Shown in pieces: positions 46,760 to 56,421 of a stretch of DNA of 64,000 nt. A model generated the notes under the pieces. The model saw only the letters and a program-made list of their open reading frames with translations. It did no database searches and was not told the origin of the DNA. Numbering within the stretch: position 1 is the stretch's first letter; the number at the start of each line of letters is the position of its first letter. The translations under genes and the position numbers were made by a program. This DNA is from Luteibacter sp. SG786 (GTDB lineage Bacteria > Pseudomonadota > Gammaproteobacteria > Xanthomonadales > Rhodanobacteraceae), in contig NZ_JAAOYX010000003.1 in the NCBI RefSeq assembly GCF_011759605.1, positions 732,107 to 796,106 on the forward strand. The letters are read 5' to 3'.

Positions 46760-49570
46760 TCAGCCGCCCAGCTTGCGCGCCTGCTCGCGCATCGCGTCGG
46801 CCTGGCGGGTCCAGTCGGCGATGCGCTGGCGCTCCTGCTCCACCACTTCGGCGGGGGCGTTGGCCACGAAGTTGGCGTTGCCGAGCTTGGCCTCGCACTT
46901 GCGGATCTCGCCTTCCACCCGCGCGATCTCCTTCGCCAGGCGTGCCTTCTCGGCGCCCACGTCAATCAGACCTTCCAACGGGATGAGCACGCGCATGCCG
47001 CCGACCACGGCGACCGCCGCGGCGGGCTCCTCGCCCGATACCCATGCCGGCGACTCCACGCGGCCGAGGAAGGCGATCTGCACGGCGAACTTCTCCGCGC
47101 GCGCGCGATCCACAGCGTCGCCGTCTGCGAACAGCAGCGGAATGACCTTGCCCGGCGCGATGTTCATCTCGGCGCGAATGCGGCGGACGCCCGTGAGTAC
47201 GTCCTTCACCCATTCGATCTCGGCGGTGGCCGTGTCGTCGGTGGCAATGTCGGACGCCTCCGGATACGGACGCAGCATGATCGTGTCGCCTTCGATGCCG
47301 AGAGCCGGCGCGACGCGCTTCCAGAGGTCTTCGGTGATGAAGGGGATCACCGGATGCAGGAGGCGGAAAGTCGCTTCCAACGTCGTGGCAAGCGTGTATG
47401 CGGCGGCCGCGGCTTCACTGGGCGCCGCGAACTGGCCGTCGTCCTGGTCGGAGGTCGGATCCTCCAGGCGGTACGAGGGCTTCGAAAGTTCCAGGTACCA
47501 GTCGCAGAGATCGTTCCATGCGAATTCGTACATGGCCTTCGCCGCCAGGTCGAAGCGATAGACGGCGAACTGCGCCTTCACTTCCTCGGCCGTCGCGGCG
47601 AGGCGGGTCCTGATCCATTTGTCCGCGTCGGAATAGCTGTCGGCGAACCACGTGGGGTCGGCGAAGTCGCCCTTGAACCTGACGAGGGTGTCGAGCTTGA
47701 ATCGCGTGGCGTTCCACAGCTTGTTGCAGAACGCCTTGTAGCCCGCGCAGCGCTCAAGGTCGAACTTGATGTCGCGGCCGTGCGTTGCAAGCGAGGCGAA
47801 GGTGAAGCGCAAGGCGTCCGCGCCGAAGGCCGGAATGCCTTCGGGGAATTCCTTCCGCGTGGCCTTCTCGATCTTCTCGGCCATCTTCGGCTGCATGAGG
47901 CCGCGCGTGCGCTTGTCGAGCAGTTCGTCCAGTCCGATGCCATCCACGATATCCAGCGGGTCGAGCACGTTGCCCTTGGACTTGGACATCTTCTGCCCGT
48001 CCTTGTCGCGGATGAGCCCGGTGACGTAGACGTCCCTGAAAGGCACTTCACCCGTGAAGTGGTCGGTCATCATGATCATCCGGGCCACCCAGAAGAAGAT
48101 GATGTCGAAGCCGGTGACCAGCACGTTCGTCGGCAGGTAGCGGTCGAAACCGCGCTCCGCCTGTGCCTGCGGATCGGGCCAGCCCAGTGTGGAATGGCTC
48201 CACAGAGATGACGAGAACCAGGTCTCCAGCACGTCGGCGTCGCGGCGCAGCGTGCCCGTATACCCCTGGGTGGCCGCCTTGGCCTTCGCCTCTGCCTCGT
48301 CGCGCGCGACGATCACCGAGCCGCCGTCGGTGTACCACGCCGGAATCTGGTGGCCCCAGGTAAGCTGGCGGCTGATGCACCAGTCCTGGATGTTGCCGAG
48401 CCAGTGACGGTAGGTGTTGATCCAGTTCTCGGGCACGAACTTCACGTGGCCATGTTCGACCAGTTCCATGCCGCGCGCGGCAAGGGTGTCCATCTTCACG
48501 AACCACTGCCAGGTGAGGTAGGGCTCGATTACCTGACCGGTGCGGTCGCCGCGCGGCACCTGCAGCTTGTGCTTCTTCGTCTCGACCAGCAGGCCCTCGG
48601 CCTCCAGGTCGGCGAGCACCGCCTTGCGCGCGACGTAACGGTCCATGCCGCGGTATTTCTCCGGCGCCGCGTCGTTGATCTTCGCGTCGTCGGTGAGGAT
48701 GTTGATCAGCGGCAGGTTGTGCCGCTGGCCAATAGCGTAGTCGTTGAAGTCGTGCGCCGGGGTGATCTTCACGCAACCGGTGCCGAACTCCTTCTCGACG
48801 TACTCGTCGGCGATGATCGGGATCTCGCGCTGCGACAGCGGCAGCTTCAGCATGCGTCCGACGAGGTGCGCGTAGCGCTCGTCTTCCGGATGCACGGCGA
48901 CGGCCACGTCGCCCAGCATGGTCTCGGGGCGTGTGGTGGCGACCACGAGTTCGCCGGAGCCGTCGGCGAGCGGGTAGCGGATCGACCAGAGGGAGCCGTC
49001 TTCTTCCTCGCTGACCACTTCCAGGTCGGAAATGGCCGTCTTCAGCACCGGGTCCCAGTTGACCAGCTTCTGGCCGCGGTAGATCAGGCCTTCCTCATGC
49101 AGGCGCACGAAGGTCTCGACCACGGCCTTCGACGGGCCTTCGTCCATGGTGAAGACTTCGCGGCTCCAGTCGCCGGACACGCCCAGGCGGCGCATCTGGC
49201 GGCCGATGGTGCCGCCCGATTCCTTCTTCCATTCCCAGACGCGGGCGATGAAGGCGTCGCGGTCGAGGTCGGCGCGCTGTTTGCCCTCGGCGTTGAGCTG
49301 GCGGGTTACCACCATCTCGGTGGCGATGCCGGCGTGATCGGTGCCGAGCTGCCACAGGGTGTCGAAGCCGCGCATGCGGTGGTACCGCACCAGCGTGTCC
49401 ATGATGGTGTGCTGGAAGCCGTGCCCCATGTGCAGCGTGCCCGTGACATTCGGCGGCGGCAGCATGATCGTGTAGGGGGTGCCCTTGCCGGACGGCTTGA
49501 AATAGCCGTTGGACTCCCAGTGGGCGTACCACTTCGACTCGATCTGGCTGGGCTCGAAACTCTTGTCCAT
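46760..49570 (-). CDS. valS: valyl-tRNA synthetase
   Basis: 936 aa class I synthetase. HIGH-type motif is [11 protein letters not shown] near the N-terminus and K-M-S-K-S at about residue 527. The CP1 editing domain lies between ([10 protein letters not shown]), and the C-terminal coiled coil runs through [14 protein letters not shown]. It is encoded convergently to pepA-holC, unlike E. coli where holC-valS run the same way. Confidence 0.97.
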   Translation of the reverse strand: MDKSFEPSQIESKWYAHWESNGYFKPSGKGTPYTIMLPPPNVTGTLHMGHGFQHTIMDTLVRYHRMRGFDTLWQLGTDHAGIATEMVVTRQLNAEGKQRADLDRDAFIARVWEWKKESGGTIGRQMRRLGVSGDWSREVFTMDEGPSKAVVETFVRLHEEGLIYRGQKLVNWDPVLKTAISDLEVVSEEEDGSLWSIRYPLADGSGELVVATTRPETMLGDVAVAVHPEDERYAHLVGRMLKLPLSQREIPIIADEYVEKEFGTGCVKITPAHDFNDYAIGQRHNLPLINILTDDAKINDAAPEKYRGMDRYVARKAVLADLEAEGLLVETKKHKLQVPRGDRTGQVIEPYLTWQWFVKMDTLAARGMELVEHGHVKFVPENWINTYRHWLGNIQDWCISRQLTWGHQIPAWYTDGGSVIVARDEAEAKAKAATQGYTGTLRRDADVLETWFSSSLWSHSTLGWPDPQAQAERGFDRYLPTNVLVTGFDIIFFWVARMIMMTDHFTGEVPFRDVYVTGLIRDKDGQKMSKSKGNVLDPLDIVDGIGLDELLDKRTRGLMQPKMAEKIEKATRKEFPEGIPAFGADALRFTFASLATHGRDIKFDLERCAGYKAFCNKLWNATRFKLDTLVRFKGDFADPTWFADSYSDADKWIRTRLAATAEEVKAQFAVYRFDLAAKAMYEFAWNDLCDWYLELSKPSYRLEDPTSDQDDGQFAAPSEAAAAAYTLATTLEATFRLLHPVIPFITEDLWKRVAPALGIEGDTIMLRPYPEASDIATDDTATAEIEWVKDVLTGVRRIRAEMNIAPGKVIPLLFADGDAVDRARAEKFAVQIAFLGRVESPAWVSGEEPAAAVAVVGGMRVLIPLEGLIDVGAEKARLAKEIARVEGEIRKCEAKLGNANFVANAPAEVVEQERQRIADWTRQADAMREQARKLGG

Positions 49571-49617
49571 GCGTGGGCTCAGGGGTAAAGACCGTCATTG
49601 TAGGCGATACTTGGCGG

Positions 49618-51534
49618 ATGACTGAACACGAAGTGGCCGCGATCCTCGGCGCGGAAGGTCCGTTCGCCCGCGAAGTGCCGGGTTTCGCGCCGCGCGAGGC
49701 CCAGCAGCGCATGGCCTCGGCCGTGGCGTCCGCCATCGCGGACCGCGACCTCCTGGTGGCGGAGGCGGGCACGGGCACCGGCAAGACCTTCGCCTACCTC
49801 GTGCCGGCCCTCCTGTCGGGGCGCAAGGTCATCGTTTCCACCGGGACGAAAGCCCTGCAGGACCAGCTGTTCTTCCGTGACCTGCCGCGCGTGCACTCGG
49901 TTCTGGGCAGTCGCGCCCGCCTGAGCCTGCTCAAGGGCCGCGCCAATTACCTCTGCCTGTACCGCCTGGACCAGGCGGTGCGCGAAGGCAACCCCGATCG
50001 CCAGCTCGTCTCGCAGCTGTCGGCGATCCGGGCATGGTCGGCGCGCACCCGTCGTGGCGACCGGATGGAAATGGCGGATATCCCCGAAGATTCGCCGGTG
50101 TGGCCGCGGGTCACCTCCACGCCGGAGAACTGCCTCGGCTCGGAATGCCCCTTCTTCGAGGACTGCCACGTGGTGAAGGCGCGGCGCGAAGCCATGGAGG
50201 CCGACCTCGTCGTGGTGAACCACCACCTCCTCATGGCCGACCTCGCACTCAAGCAGGAGGGCTTCGGCGAGATCCTGCCCGGCGCCGACGCGTTCATCCT
50301 CGACGAGGCGCACCAGATCCCGGAACTGGCGGGGCAGTTCTTCTCGCAGAGCGTGAGTTCGCGGCAGGTCGTCGACCTCGGCCAGGATGCCCTGGCCGAG
50401 GCGCAGGGCGTCACGGGCGCCATGAGCCAGCTGCTCGAGCCAGTGGAGGCCATCCACGACCTGGTGAAGCGGCTGCGCCTCGCCATGGACCCGCTGCCGG
50501 CGCGCGGGCCCTTCGGCGCTCTCGACCGCGAGGCCGGCGTGCGCGAACTCCTGGAGGAATTGCGCGACGTGATGGCCGCCTTGGCCGATCTGCTTGCTGC
50601 CCTCGGCGAGCGATCGCGCGGACTCGCCAACGTGTACGAGCGGGCGCAGATGCTCAGCCTGCGGCTCGACCGCATTGCAGAGGAACATTCCGCGAGCGAC
50701 GTGCGCTGGTACGAAACCTGGCCCCGCGGCTTCGCGTTGCACGCCACGCCGCTGGATCTCGCCTCGCCGCTGCGCGCCATGCGCATGTCCACGGACGCGG
50801 CGTGGATACACACCTCCGCCACGCTTTCGATTGCCGGGGATTTCGGGCACTTCTCGCGTCAGCTCGGGCTCGAGGAGCCACGGACGCTGCACGTGGAAAG
50901 CCCGTTCGACTATGAGCGTCAGGCGCTTGCCTACTTGCCGAAGGATCTGCCGGACCCGGCGGCGCGGGATTACACCGACCGCGTGATCGCCGCCATCCGT
51001 CCGGTACTCGATGCATCTGGCGGCCGTGCCTTCCTGCTCTTTACATCGCATCGCGCCTTGCGGCGGGCTGCCGAGCTGCTGGAAGGCCGCGTGCCCTGGC
51101 CGCTGTTCGTGCAGGGCACGGCTCCGCGACATCGTCTGCTGGAGGCATTCCGCGCCAGCGGCACGGGTGTGCTGCTGGGCGCGGCGAGCTTCTGGGAAGG
51201 TGTGGACGTATCGGGCGACGCGTTGAGCGTGGTGGTCATCGACAAGCTGCCCTTTGCGATGCCCGACGATCCGGTGCTGCAGGCCCGCCTGGAAGCGCTG
51301 GAAGAGGCAGGCATCAATCCTTTCATGGGGTGGCAGGTACCCACCGCCGTGATCGCCCTGAAGCAAGGGGCCGGGCGCCTGATTCGCGACGTGCACGACC
51401 GCGGCGTGCTCGTGCTGTGCGATCCGCGCCTCAGCAGCAAAGGCTACGGCCGCCTGTTCCTCGCCAGCCTGCCACCCATGCCGCGCACGCGCGATCTGGC
51501 CGACGTGGTGCGTTTCTTTTCAGAAGGCGCCTAG
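49618..51534 (+). CDS. yoaA: XPD/Rad3-family ATP-dependent helicase (YoaA/DinG-like)
   Basis: 638 aa. Walker A A-G-T-G-T-G-K-T lies near 49-57 and the DEAH box at 229-232. Four Fe-S cysteines (113, 172, 177, 183) are placed as in the XPD cluster domain. The C-terminal half has S-A-T-L and Q-G-A-G-R-L-I-R. Length and cysteine pattern fit YoaA better than the longer DinG. E. coli YoaA forms a repair helicase with HolC, whose gene lies 3 kb away here. It is divergent from valS across 47 bases. Confidence 0.9.
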   Translation: MTEHEVAAILGAEGPFAREVPGFAPREAQQRMASAVASAIADRDLLVAEAGTGTGKTFAYLVPALLSGRKVIVSTGTKALQDQLFFRDLPRVHSVLGSRARLSLLKGRANYLCLYRLDQAVREGNPDRQLVSQLSAIRAWSARTRRGDRMEMADIPEDSPVWPRVTSTPENCLGSECPFFEDCHVVKARREAMEADLVVVNHHLLMADLALKQEGFGEILPGADAFILDEAHQIPELAGQFFSQSVSSRQVVDLGQDALAEAQGVTGAMSQLLEPVEAIHDLVKRLRLAMDPLPARGPFGALDREAGVRELLEELRDVMAALADLLAALGERSRGLANVYERAQMLSLRLDRIAEEHSASDVRWYETWPRGFALHATPLDLASPLRAMRMSTDAAWIHTSATLSIAGDFGHFSRQLGLEEPRTLHVESPFDYERQALAYLPKDLPDPAARDYTDRVIAAIRPVLDASGGRAFLLFTSHRALRRAAELLEGRVPWPLFVQGTAPRHRLLEAFRASGTGVLLGAASFWEGVDVSGDALSVVVIDKLPFAMPDDPVLQARLEALEEAGINPFMGWQVPTAVIALKQGAGRLIRDVHDRGVLVLCDPRLSSKGYGRLFLASLPPMPRTRDLADVVRFFSEGA

Positions 51535-51744
51535 CAGGGGGTGCGGATGGCGGCTGTGCCGCCGTTCATGCAGGCGCACATGGACGCCGTGCTGCCCATG
51601 GTCGAGAAACGCGGCACGCGCACGATCGGCGCGAGCTTGCGGCGTTTCGCTTCTCGCCGATTCGGCGCAAGGGGACTCGGTCGTGGCGGCGATGGCCGCG
51701 CCGACCATCAGGGCCAGGGGCATCGCTAGCTGGACGGGAAGCAT
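51520..51744 (-). CDS. possible small secreted protein
   Basis: 74 aa from an ATG at 51744 with GAGGA 8 bases upstream. The first 20 residues look like a signal peptide (L-A-M-P-L-A-L-M-V-G-A-A-I-A-A); the remainder is His/Arg-rich and unrecognised. The 3' end overlaps the helicase stop by 15 bases. It occupies half of the 408-base stretch between the helicase gene and creD. It may equally be chance in GC-rich DNA. Confidence 0.35.
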   Translation of the reverse strand: MLPVQLAMPLALMVGAAIAATTESPCAESARSETPQARADRARAAFLDHGQHGVHVRLHERRHSRHPHPLLGAF

Positions 51745-51802
51745 CGGGCTGTCCTCGGGTGGGATGATGCGGCCCATCCTCCACGGATTGCATCGGCGCG
51801 TC

Positions 51803-51818
51803 ATGAGAACACTCTCAT
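51803..51818. promoter_or_regulatory. inverted repeat upstream of creD
   Basis: ATGAGA-ACAC-TCTCAT, perfect 6-base arms, 125 bases before the creD start and just upstream of the small minus-strand ORF. It could be an operator for either gene. It does not match the TTCAC direct repeats of CreB sites. The rest of 51745-51942 shows no other clear element. Confidence 0.3.
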
Positions 51819-51942
51819 TCCTGATGTGCGCGAACGCGCCGCTTTCTGCCAGCCCTTGCCTGCGCGATGCCAGAAACGAACCACGCGCGGCGCCTTTTCG
51901 TGAAGGACGATGGCCCGACCACAGGAATTCGCGGGAACGACC

Positions 51943-53277
51943 ATGTTTCGCTGGATGCAATCCATAACCGCCAAAGTGCTGGGCATCGGCATGCTTGCCT
52001 TGATCATGCTCATTCCCCTTTCCCAGGCGGACGGCCTCGTCCGCCAGCGCCAGGTCATGCGCGACGCCGCATCCACGCGGGTGGCGGAAGGGTGGGGCGG
52101 ACCGCAGACCATCGGCGGCTTCGTACTCGGCGTGCCTACTCGGTACGAAGTGCGCACCAGCGACGACAAGGTGGTGAGTGTGCGCGACGGCACGGAGATC
52201 GTGCTGGCCGACGACATCGAGACCGTCGCCGACCTGTCGGTGGAGCGCCGTCACGCGGGCATGTACGACGTGCCGGTGTACACCGGCGAGGTGACGCTGC
52301 GTGGCCGCCTCCTGCCGGATGACCTGCGCCGGTTCGCCGCGGACAGCGGCGCCACCTGGTTCCCGGGCAAGGCGGAACTGCGGCTGCTCATCGCCGACAC
52401 GCGCGGCCTGCAGGCGATCACCTCGCTGACGGTGGACGGGCACACGGCGAAGCTGTCTTCCTCCGCCGCGCGCATGGGACCCTACACGGTACTTGCCACG
52501 CCGGTGGCGATCGATCCGGAGCGGCGCACGCCGCTGGATTTCTCGGTCACCCTTCGCATCGCGGGAACCGAGTCCTTCTCGGTGCTGCCCCTGGCGCGCA
52601 CGAACAGTGTGCGGGTGCGTGCGCCCTGGCCGGATCCGAGTTTTACCGGCGCACTGCTCCCTGCGACACGCAGCATCGATGCGCGTGGATTCGATGCGTC
52701 GTGGCAGGTGCTCGACCTCAATCGCGAGTACGGGCAGCACTGGAACTCGGCCGATTCGGACGTCGCGGGACGGCTCGCGGCGTCCGCCTTCGGCGTGAAG
52801 CTCTACCAGCCGGGCGGGGTGTACCAGCAGAACGACCGGGCAGGGAAGTACGGGTTGTTGTTTATCGCGCTCACGTTCGTCGCGTTCTTCCTGTTCGAAG
52901 TGCTGAAGGGCCTGCGCCTGCATCCCGTGCAATACCTGCTGGTGGGCGCCGCCATGACGAGCTTCTACGTGCTGCTGCTGGCGCTGTCGGAGCAGATCGG
53001 ATTCGGCCCCGCTTATGCCGTGGCTGCCGCGACCGTGGTGCTTATCGTGGGGGGCTACGCCATGGCGGCGCTGCGTGCGCGCAGGGCAGGGCTGGCGCTG
53101 GGCGGCGTGCTGGCCCTGGTTTACGCCATACTGTACGGCCTGATAGGCGCCGAAGAGTACGCGCTGCTGATCGGATCGGTGGTGCTGGTGGCGGTGATCG
53201 CACTGCTGATGTACCTGACGCGCCGCATCGACTGGTACGCGCAGACCACGCCATCCCCCATGCCGGATTCACCATGA
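51943..53277 (+). CDS. creD: CreD-family inner membrane protein
   Basis: 444 aa. One N-terminal helix (A-K-V-L-G-I-G-M-L-A-L-I-M-L-I-P-L), a large periplasmic domain, then six C-terminal helices beginning K-Y-G-L-L-F-I-A-L-T-F. This is the CreD/inner-membrane CreD-like architecture. E. coli creD belongs to the CreBC regulon; in Stenotrophomonas and Aeromonas relatives it responds to beta-lactams and envelope stress. ATG 51943 chosen for the GGGAACGA just before it. No creBC neighbours; tsaB follows with ATGA overlap. Confidence 0.87.
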   Translation: MFRWMQSITAKVLGIGMLALIMLIPLSQADGLVRQRQVMRDAASTRVAEGWGGPQTIGGFVLGVPTRYEVRTSDDKVVSVRDGTEIVLADDIETVADLSVERRHAGMYDVPVYTGEVTLRGRLLPDDLRRFAADSGATWFPGKAELRLLIADTRGLQAITSLTVDGHTAKLSSSAARMGPYTVLATPVAIDPERRTPLDFSVTLRIAGTESFSVLPLARTNSVRVRAPWPDPSFTGALLPATRSIDARGFDASWQVLDLNREYGQHWNSADSDVAGRLAASAFGVKLYQPGGVYQQNDRAGKYGLLFIALTFVAFFLFEVLKGLRLHPVQYLLVGAAMTSFYVLLLALSEQIGFGPAYAVAAATVVLIVGGYAMAALRARRAGLALGGVLALVYAILYGLIGAEEYALLIGSVVLVAVIALLMYLTRRIDWYAQTTPSPMPDSP

Positions 53278-53963
53278 ACTTCCTCGCCATCGAAACCTCC
53301 ACGGAAGCCTGCTCGGTCGCCCTCGTCCATGGCGACGAAGTGATCGAGCGCAGCGAGGTGGCACCGCGCCGTCACGCCGAACTGGTGCTTCCCATGGCCG
53401 ATGAGCTGCTGGCGGAAGCGGGGCTGAAGCGCCAGGCGCTCGATGGCATCGCCGTGGGCCGCGGCCCCGGCGCGTTCACCGGCGTGCGCCTGGGTGTCTC
53501 GCTGGCACAGGGCATGGCCATGGCACTCGACATTCCCGTCGTCACCGTGTCGTCGTTGCAGGCGCTGGCGCTGGAGGCACCGGAAGACGATGCCGCCATC
53601 CTGTCCGTGATCGACGCGCGCATGGGCGAGATCTACGTTGCGGCATGGTGCCGCGATGCCGACGGCGGCGTGACCCTGCTGGACCGCGAGCGCGTGGACA
53701 CGGCGGCGGCACTGGTGCTGCCCGAGGCGGCAGCGTGGCATGTTGTCGGCACGGGCTGGGCCACGTACGAGGCGATCCTGCGCGAACGCATCTCCGCGCC
53801 GATCCGTTCCGCGGAAGGGGCGCGTTATCCGCAGGCCCGGCACGTCGCCGAAGTGGCCGCGCGTCGGTTCCGCGACGGCGAGGCCGTGGCCCCCGAACTG
53901 GCACTGCCGGTGTACTTGCGCGACAAGGTCGCGCTCACGCTCGTCGAGCAGGGCAAGGCGTAG
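53274..53963 (+). CDS. tsaB: tRNA threonylcarbamoyladenosine biosynthesis protein TsaB
   Basis: 229 aa ASKHA-fold protein. It starts F-L-A-I-E-T-S-T-E-A-C-S-V-A-L and has the dimerisation segment G-R-G-P-G-A-F-T-G-V-R-L-G-V-S-L-A-Q-G. It acts with TsaD and TsaE in t6A37 formation on ANN-decoding tRNAs. Translationally coupled to creD, an arrangement with no evident functional reason. Confidence 0.94.
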   Translation: MNFLAIETSTEACSVALVHGDEVIERSEVAPRRHAELVLPMADELLAEAGLKRQALDGIAVGRGPGAFTGVRLGVSLAQGMAMALDIPVVTVSSLQALALEAPEDDAAILSVIDARMGEIYVAAWCRDADGGVTLLDRERVDTAAALVLPEAAAWHVVGTGWATYEAILRERISAPIRSAEGARYPQARHVAEVAARRFRDGEAVAPELALPVYLRDKVALTLVEQGKA

Positions 53964-54029
53964 CAGAAAGCGTCCAGTCTGCGTCCGCCGTCAGTCGCAT
54001 GAGAGCGACTGGCGATGATATGTGGCGGT

Positions 54030-54902
54030 CTACGCAGCGACACGCGCTGCTCGTGCCTCGCGCGCCACGCGGTCGAAGAAGTCGGCGCTGCGTTCGATCA
54101 GCATGCGACGTTCCCGGTCGATGGTGATCATGTGGTAGCTGTCGGCGAGGAGCAGCATTTCCACCGGGCCTCTCACGTGTCGCGCCACCAGGTCCGCGTT
54201 CGCGGGGCTGGCCACTTCGTCGTCGAGCGCGTGCGCGATGAAGCAGGGCGCCAGCACGGACGAAAGGCGGCGTCGCACGTCGCGCGCAAGGTCCACCGTT
54301 TCCGCCAGGGCATGCCATGGATCGCCCTCGCGCTGCGACGCTCCGTCGGGGCCGCCCGGCATGTTCCTGCCGAAGTGTTCGCGCAGGCGTTGTTCGTGAA
54401 ATCCATGCGGCGGCCATTGCAGCAGACGACGGTGGCGCCCGATGCCCAGCCGCTTGAACAGCGGCAATAGGAAGGACATGCGGGCCACCCAACCCGTCGA
54501 CCATCCGTCGTAGCGGAACGTCGCGCCGAACACGCCCACGCCCGCCACCCAGTCCGGATGCATCGCGGCGAGGCGCAAGGCGAGCAGCGCGCCCATCGAC
54601 GAACCGGCCACGAACATCCGATCCACGTGTCCGCGCAGGTCGTCCGCAGCGGCTTCCACGCTCGCGTACCACGCCCTCCAGTCGGAGGCGAGCAGGTCGT
54701 CCTCGCTTCCTCCGTGTCCCGCCAGGGCCACGCCCTGCACGGTGAAGCCGGCGCGGTTCAGCCCTTTGCCGAGAAGACGCATTTCCTCAGGAGTACGGCC
54801 GAGCCCGTGCACCAGCAGAACCCCTTCGGCCCCACCTTCGAACCGGAATGCCGGCGGCATGCTCACGTGGCTCTTCGTCATCGTCCGCACCATGCGTGCC
54901 AT
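54030..54902 (-). CDS. alpha/beta hydrolase (carboxylesterase/lysophospholipase-like)
   Basis: 290 aa. V-L-L-V-H-G-L-G-R-T is the oxyanion strand-loop and the nucleophile Ser is in V-A-G-S-S-M-G-A-L. The acid is probably in L-D-D-E-V-A-S-P-A-N and the His in A-D-S-Y-H-M-I-T-I-D. This layout resembles Est30-type carboxylesterases. Starts at 54902, 54893 or 54881 are all possible. Substrate unknown; it stands alone, convergent with tsaB. Confidence 0.85.
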   Translation of the reverse strand: MARMVRTMTKSHVSMPPAFRFEGGAEGVLLVHGLGRTPEEMRLLGKGLNRAGFTVQGVALAGHGGSEDDLLASDWRAWYASVEAAADDLRGHVDRMFVAGSSMGALLALRLAAMHPDWVAGVGVFGATFRYDGWSTGWVARMSFLLPLFKRLGIGRHRRLLQWPPHGFHEQRLREHFGRNMPGGPDGASQREGDPWHALAETVDLARDVRRRLSSVLAPCFIAHALDDEVASPANADLVARHVRGPVEMLLLADSYHMITIDRERRMLIERSADFFDRVAREARAARVAA

Positions 54903-54996
54903 GGTGCCCGGCGGCCGTTTCAGCTGGCTTTCCCGCAGGGTGCGTCAGCTTGCGAAACGTGTCGCAAGTTCTGGCGAAGAGGTAGCGCTGCCAGCC

Positions 54997-56421
54997 CTAG
55001 GACAGCGAGTGGTCCTTGGGCGGAGCGGCTGCAGGGAAGTGAAGTTCCACGCGCAGGCCACCGGTCTCGGCGTGCAGGAAGGCCACACGCGCGCCGTGGC
55101 GCTCGGCGATGCTCTCGACGATCGCGAGGCCCAGGCCGGTGCCGTCTTCGTCGACGCCGGGTACACGAAAGAAACGTTCGCCAAGTTGTCCGAGGAACGC
55201 GTCGTCGACGCCCGGACCGTCGTCCTCCACGGCCAGCAGCACGTCGTTCTCGCCGCGGGCCAGCGACACCGTCACTACGTGGCCGCGGCCCGCGTAGTGG
55301 AAGGCGTTGTCCACGAGATTGTCGAGCACTTCCTGCACCTGCAATGCATCGCCGCGAATGACGCATGGATCGTCTGTGCCCTCGTAGCCCAGGTCCACGC
55401 CGACAGCGAGGGCCTGGTGCACGCGCATCGCCACGGCTTCCGGAACCACGGTGGCCAGATCGATCTCGGTCATGCCGTCGCGGTCCGGCAGGTCCGGCGA
55501 CTGGGTGCGCGTCAGCGCGAGCAACTGCGCCGACGTACGCGCAGCGCGCGCGGCAAGGCGCTGCACGTGGTTCATGGCATCGGCGCGCTGGGCCGGGTCG
55601 GTTGTCTCGGCCAGCCTTTCCACGTGCAACCGGATGCCGGCAAGCGGCGTGCGCAACTGATGCGCGGCGTCGGCGATGAAGCGCTCCTGCAAGCCCAGCA
55701 TGTTGCGCATGCGGGCGAACAGGTCGTCGATGGTGCGGGTGAGCGGGAGGATCTCCACCGGCACGTCTTCCTCGCCGATGGGGCTGAGGTCGTGTTCGCG
55801 CCGGGCCAGGCGCGACGTCAACGGTTCCAGCACGCGCAGACCATGGCTCACACCCAGCCACACGAGGAAGAGCACGGCCACGATGAGCAGGGCCTGCATC
55901 GGCAGCGTGAGCAAGAGGATCTCGCGTGCACGGGCATGCCGGTCGCGCAGGTTCTCCGCCACGGTGATCGTGAGCACGTCGTCCGGATCGTGGCGGCTGG
56001 GCACGCGCATGGTCGCCGCCCGCAGCGGGCGATGGCCCAGTTCGGTGTCGTAGAGCCGCGGCGGTGCGTCCACGGCGACGGAGGGCGCCTGCAGGATCGC
56101 GTTGCTGATCACCCGTCCGTGACGGTCGCTGGTCACGGTGTAGTAATTGCGACCGTTGGGATCGTATTCCAGAAGGAACCGCGCCTGTTCGGTCAGTTCG
56201 CCGCGCAGCGCGTCGCTGCCGATCATTTCCGAGAGCGTGAGCGCGTTGTCCGAAAGCGTGGCGTCGTGCACCCGGTTGGAATACGCCAGGGCCACGAAAT
56301 AACCGATCACCGCGTCCAGGAGGAGCACTCCCAGCACCGGCACGAGCAGAAAGGTGAGCAACCGCCGCCGCAGGCTCGGGCGTGGCGGTCGCCTTACCGC
56401 CGCGTGGCGGCGATCAGGCAT
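54997..56421 (-). CDS. TctE/QseC-type sensor histidine kinase
   Basis: 474 aa. TM1 (about 20-45), a periplasmic domain of about 120 residues (2CSK-N-like: Y-D-P-N-G-R-N-Y-Y, R-V-P-S-R-H-D-P-D-D), TM2 (about 168-190) and HAMP. HisKA has His in I-A-D-A-A-H-Q-L-R-T-P-L, and HATPase has V-D-N-A-F-H-Y and G-T-G-L-G-L-A-I. The gene overlaps its response regulator by 8 bases. Related systems sense metals, citrate or other small molecules; the ligand is not evident. Confidence 0.92.
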   Translation of the reverse strand: MPDRRHAAVRRPPRPSLRRRLLTFLLVPVLGVLLLDAVIGYFVALAYSNRVHDATLSDNALTLSEMIGSDALRGELTEQARFLLEYDPNGRNYYTVTSDRHGRVISNAILQAPSVAVDAPPRLYDTELGHRPLRAATMRVPSRHDPDDVLTITVAENLRDRHARAREILLLTLPMQALLIVAVLFLVWLGVSHGLRVLEPLTSRLARREHDLSPIGEEDVPVEILPLTRTIDDLFARMRNMLGLQERFIADAAHQLRTPLAGIRLHVERLAETTDPAQRADAMNHVQRLAARAARTSAQLLALTRTQSPDLPDRDGMTEIDLATVVPEAVAMRVHQALAVGVDLGYEGTDDPCVIRGDALQVQEVLDNLVDNAFHYAGRGHVVTVSLARGENDVLLAVEDDGPGVDDAFLGQLGERFFRVPGVDEDGTGLGLAIVESIAERHGARVAFLHAETGGLRVELHFPAAAPPKDHSLS

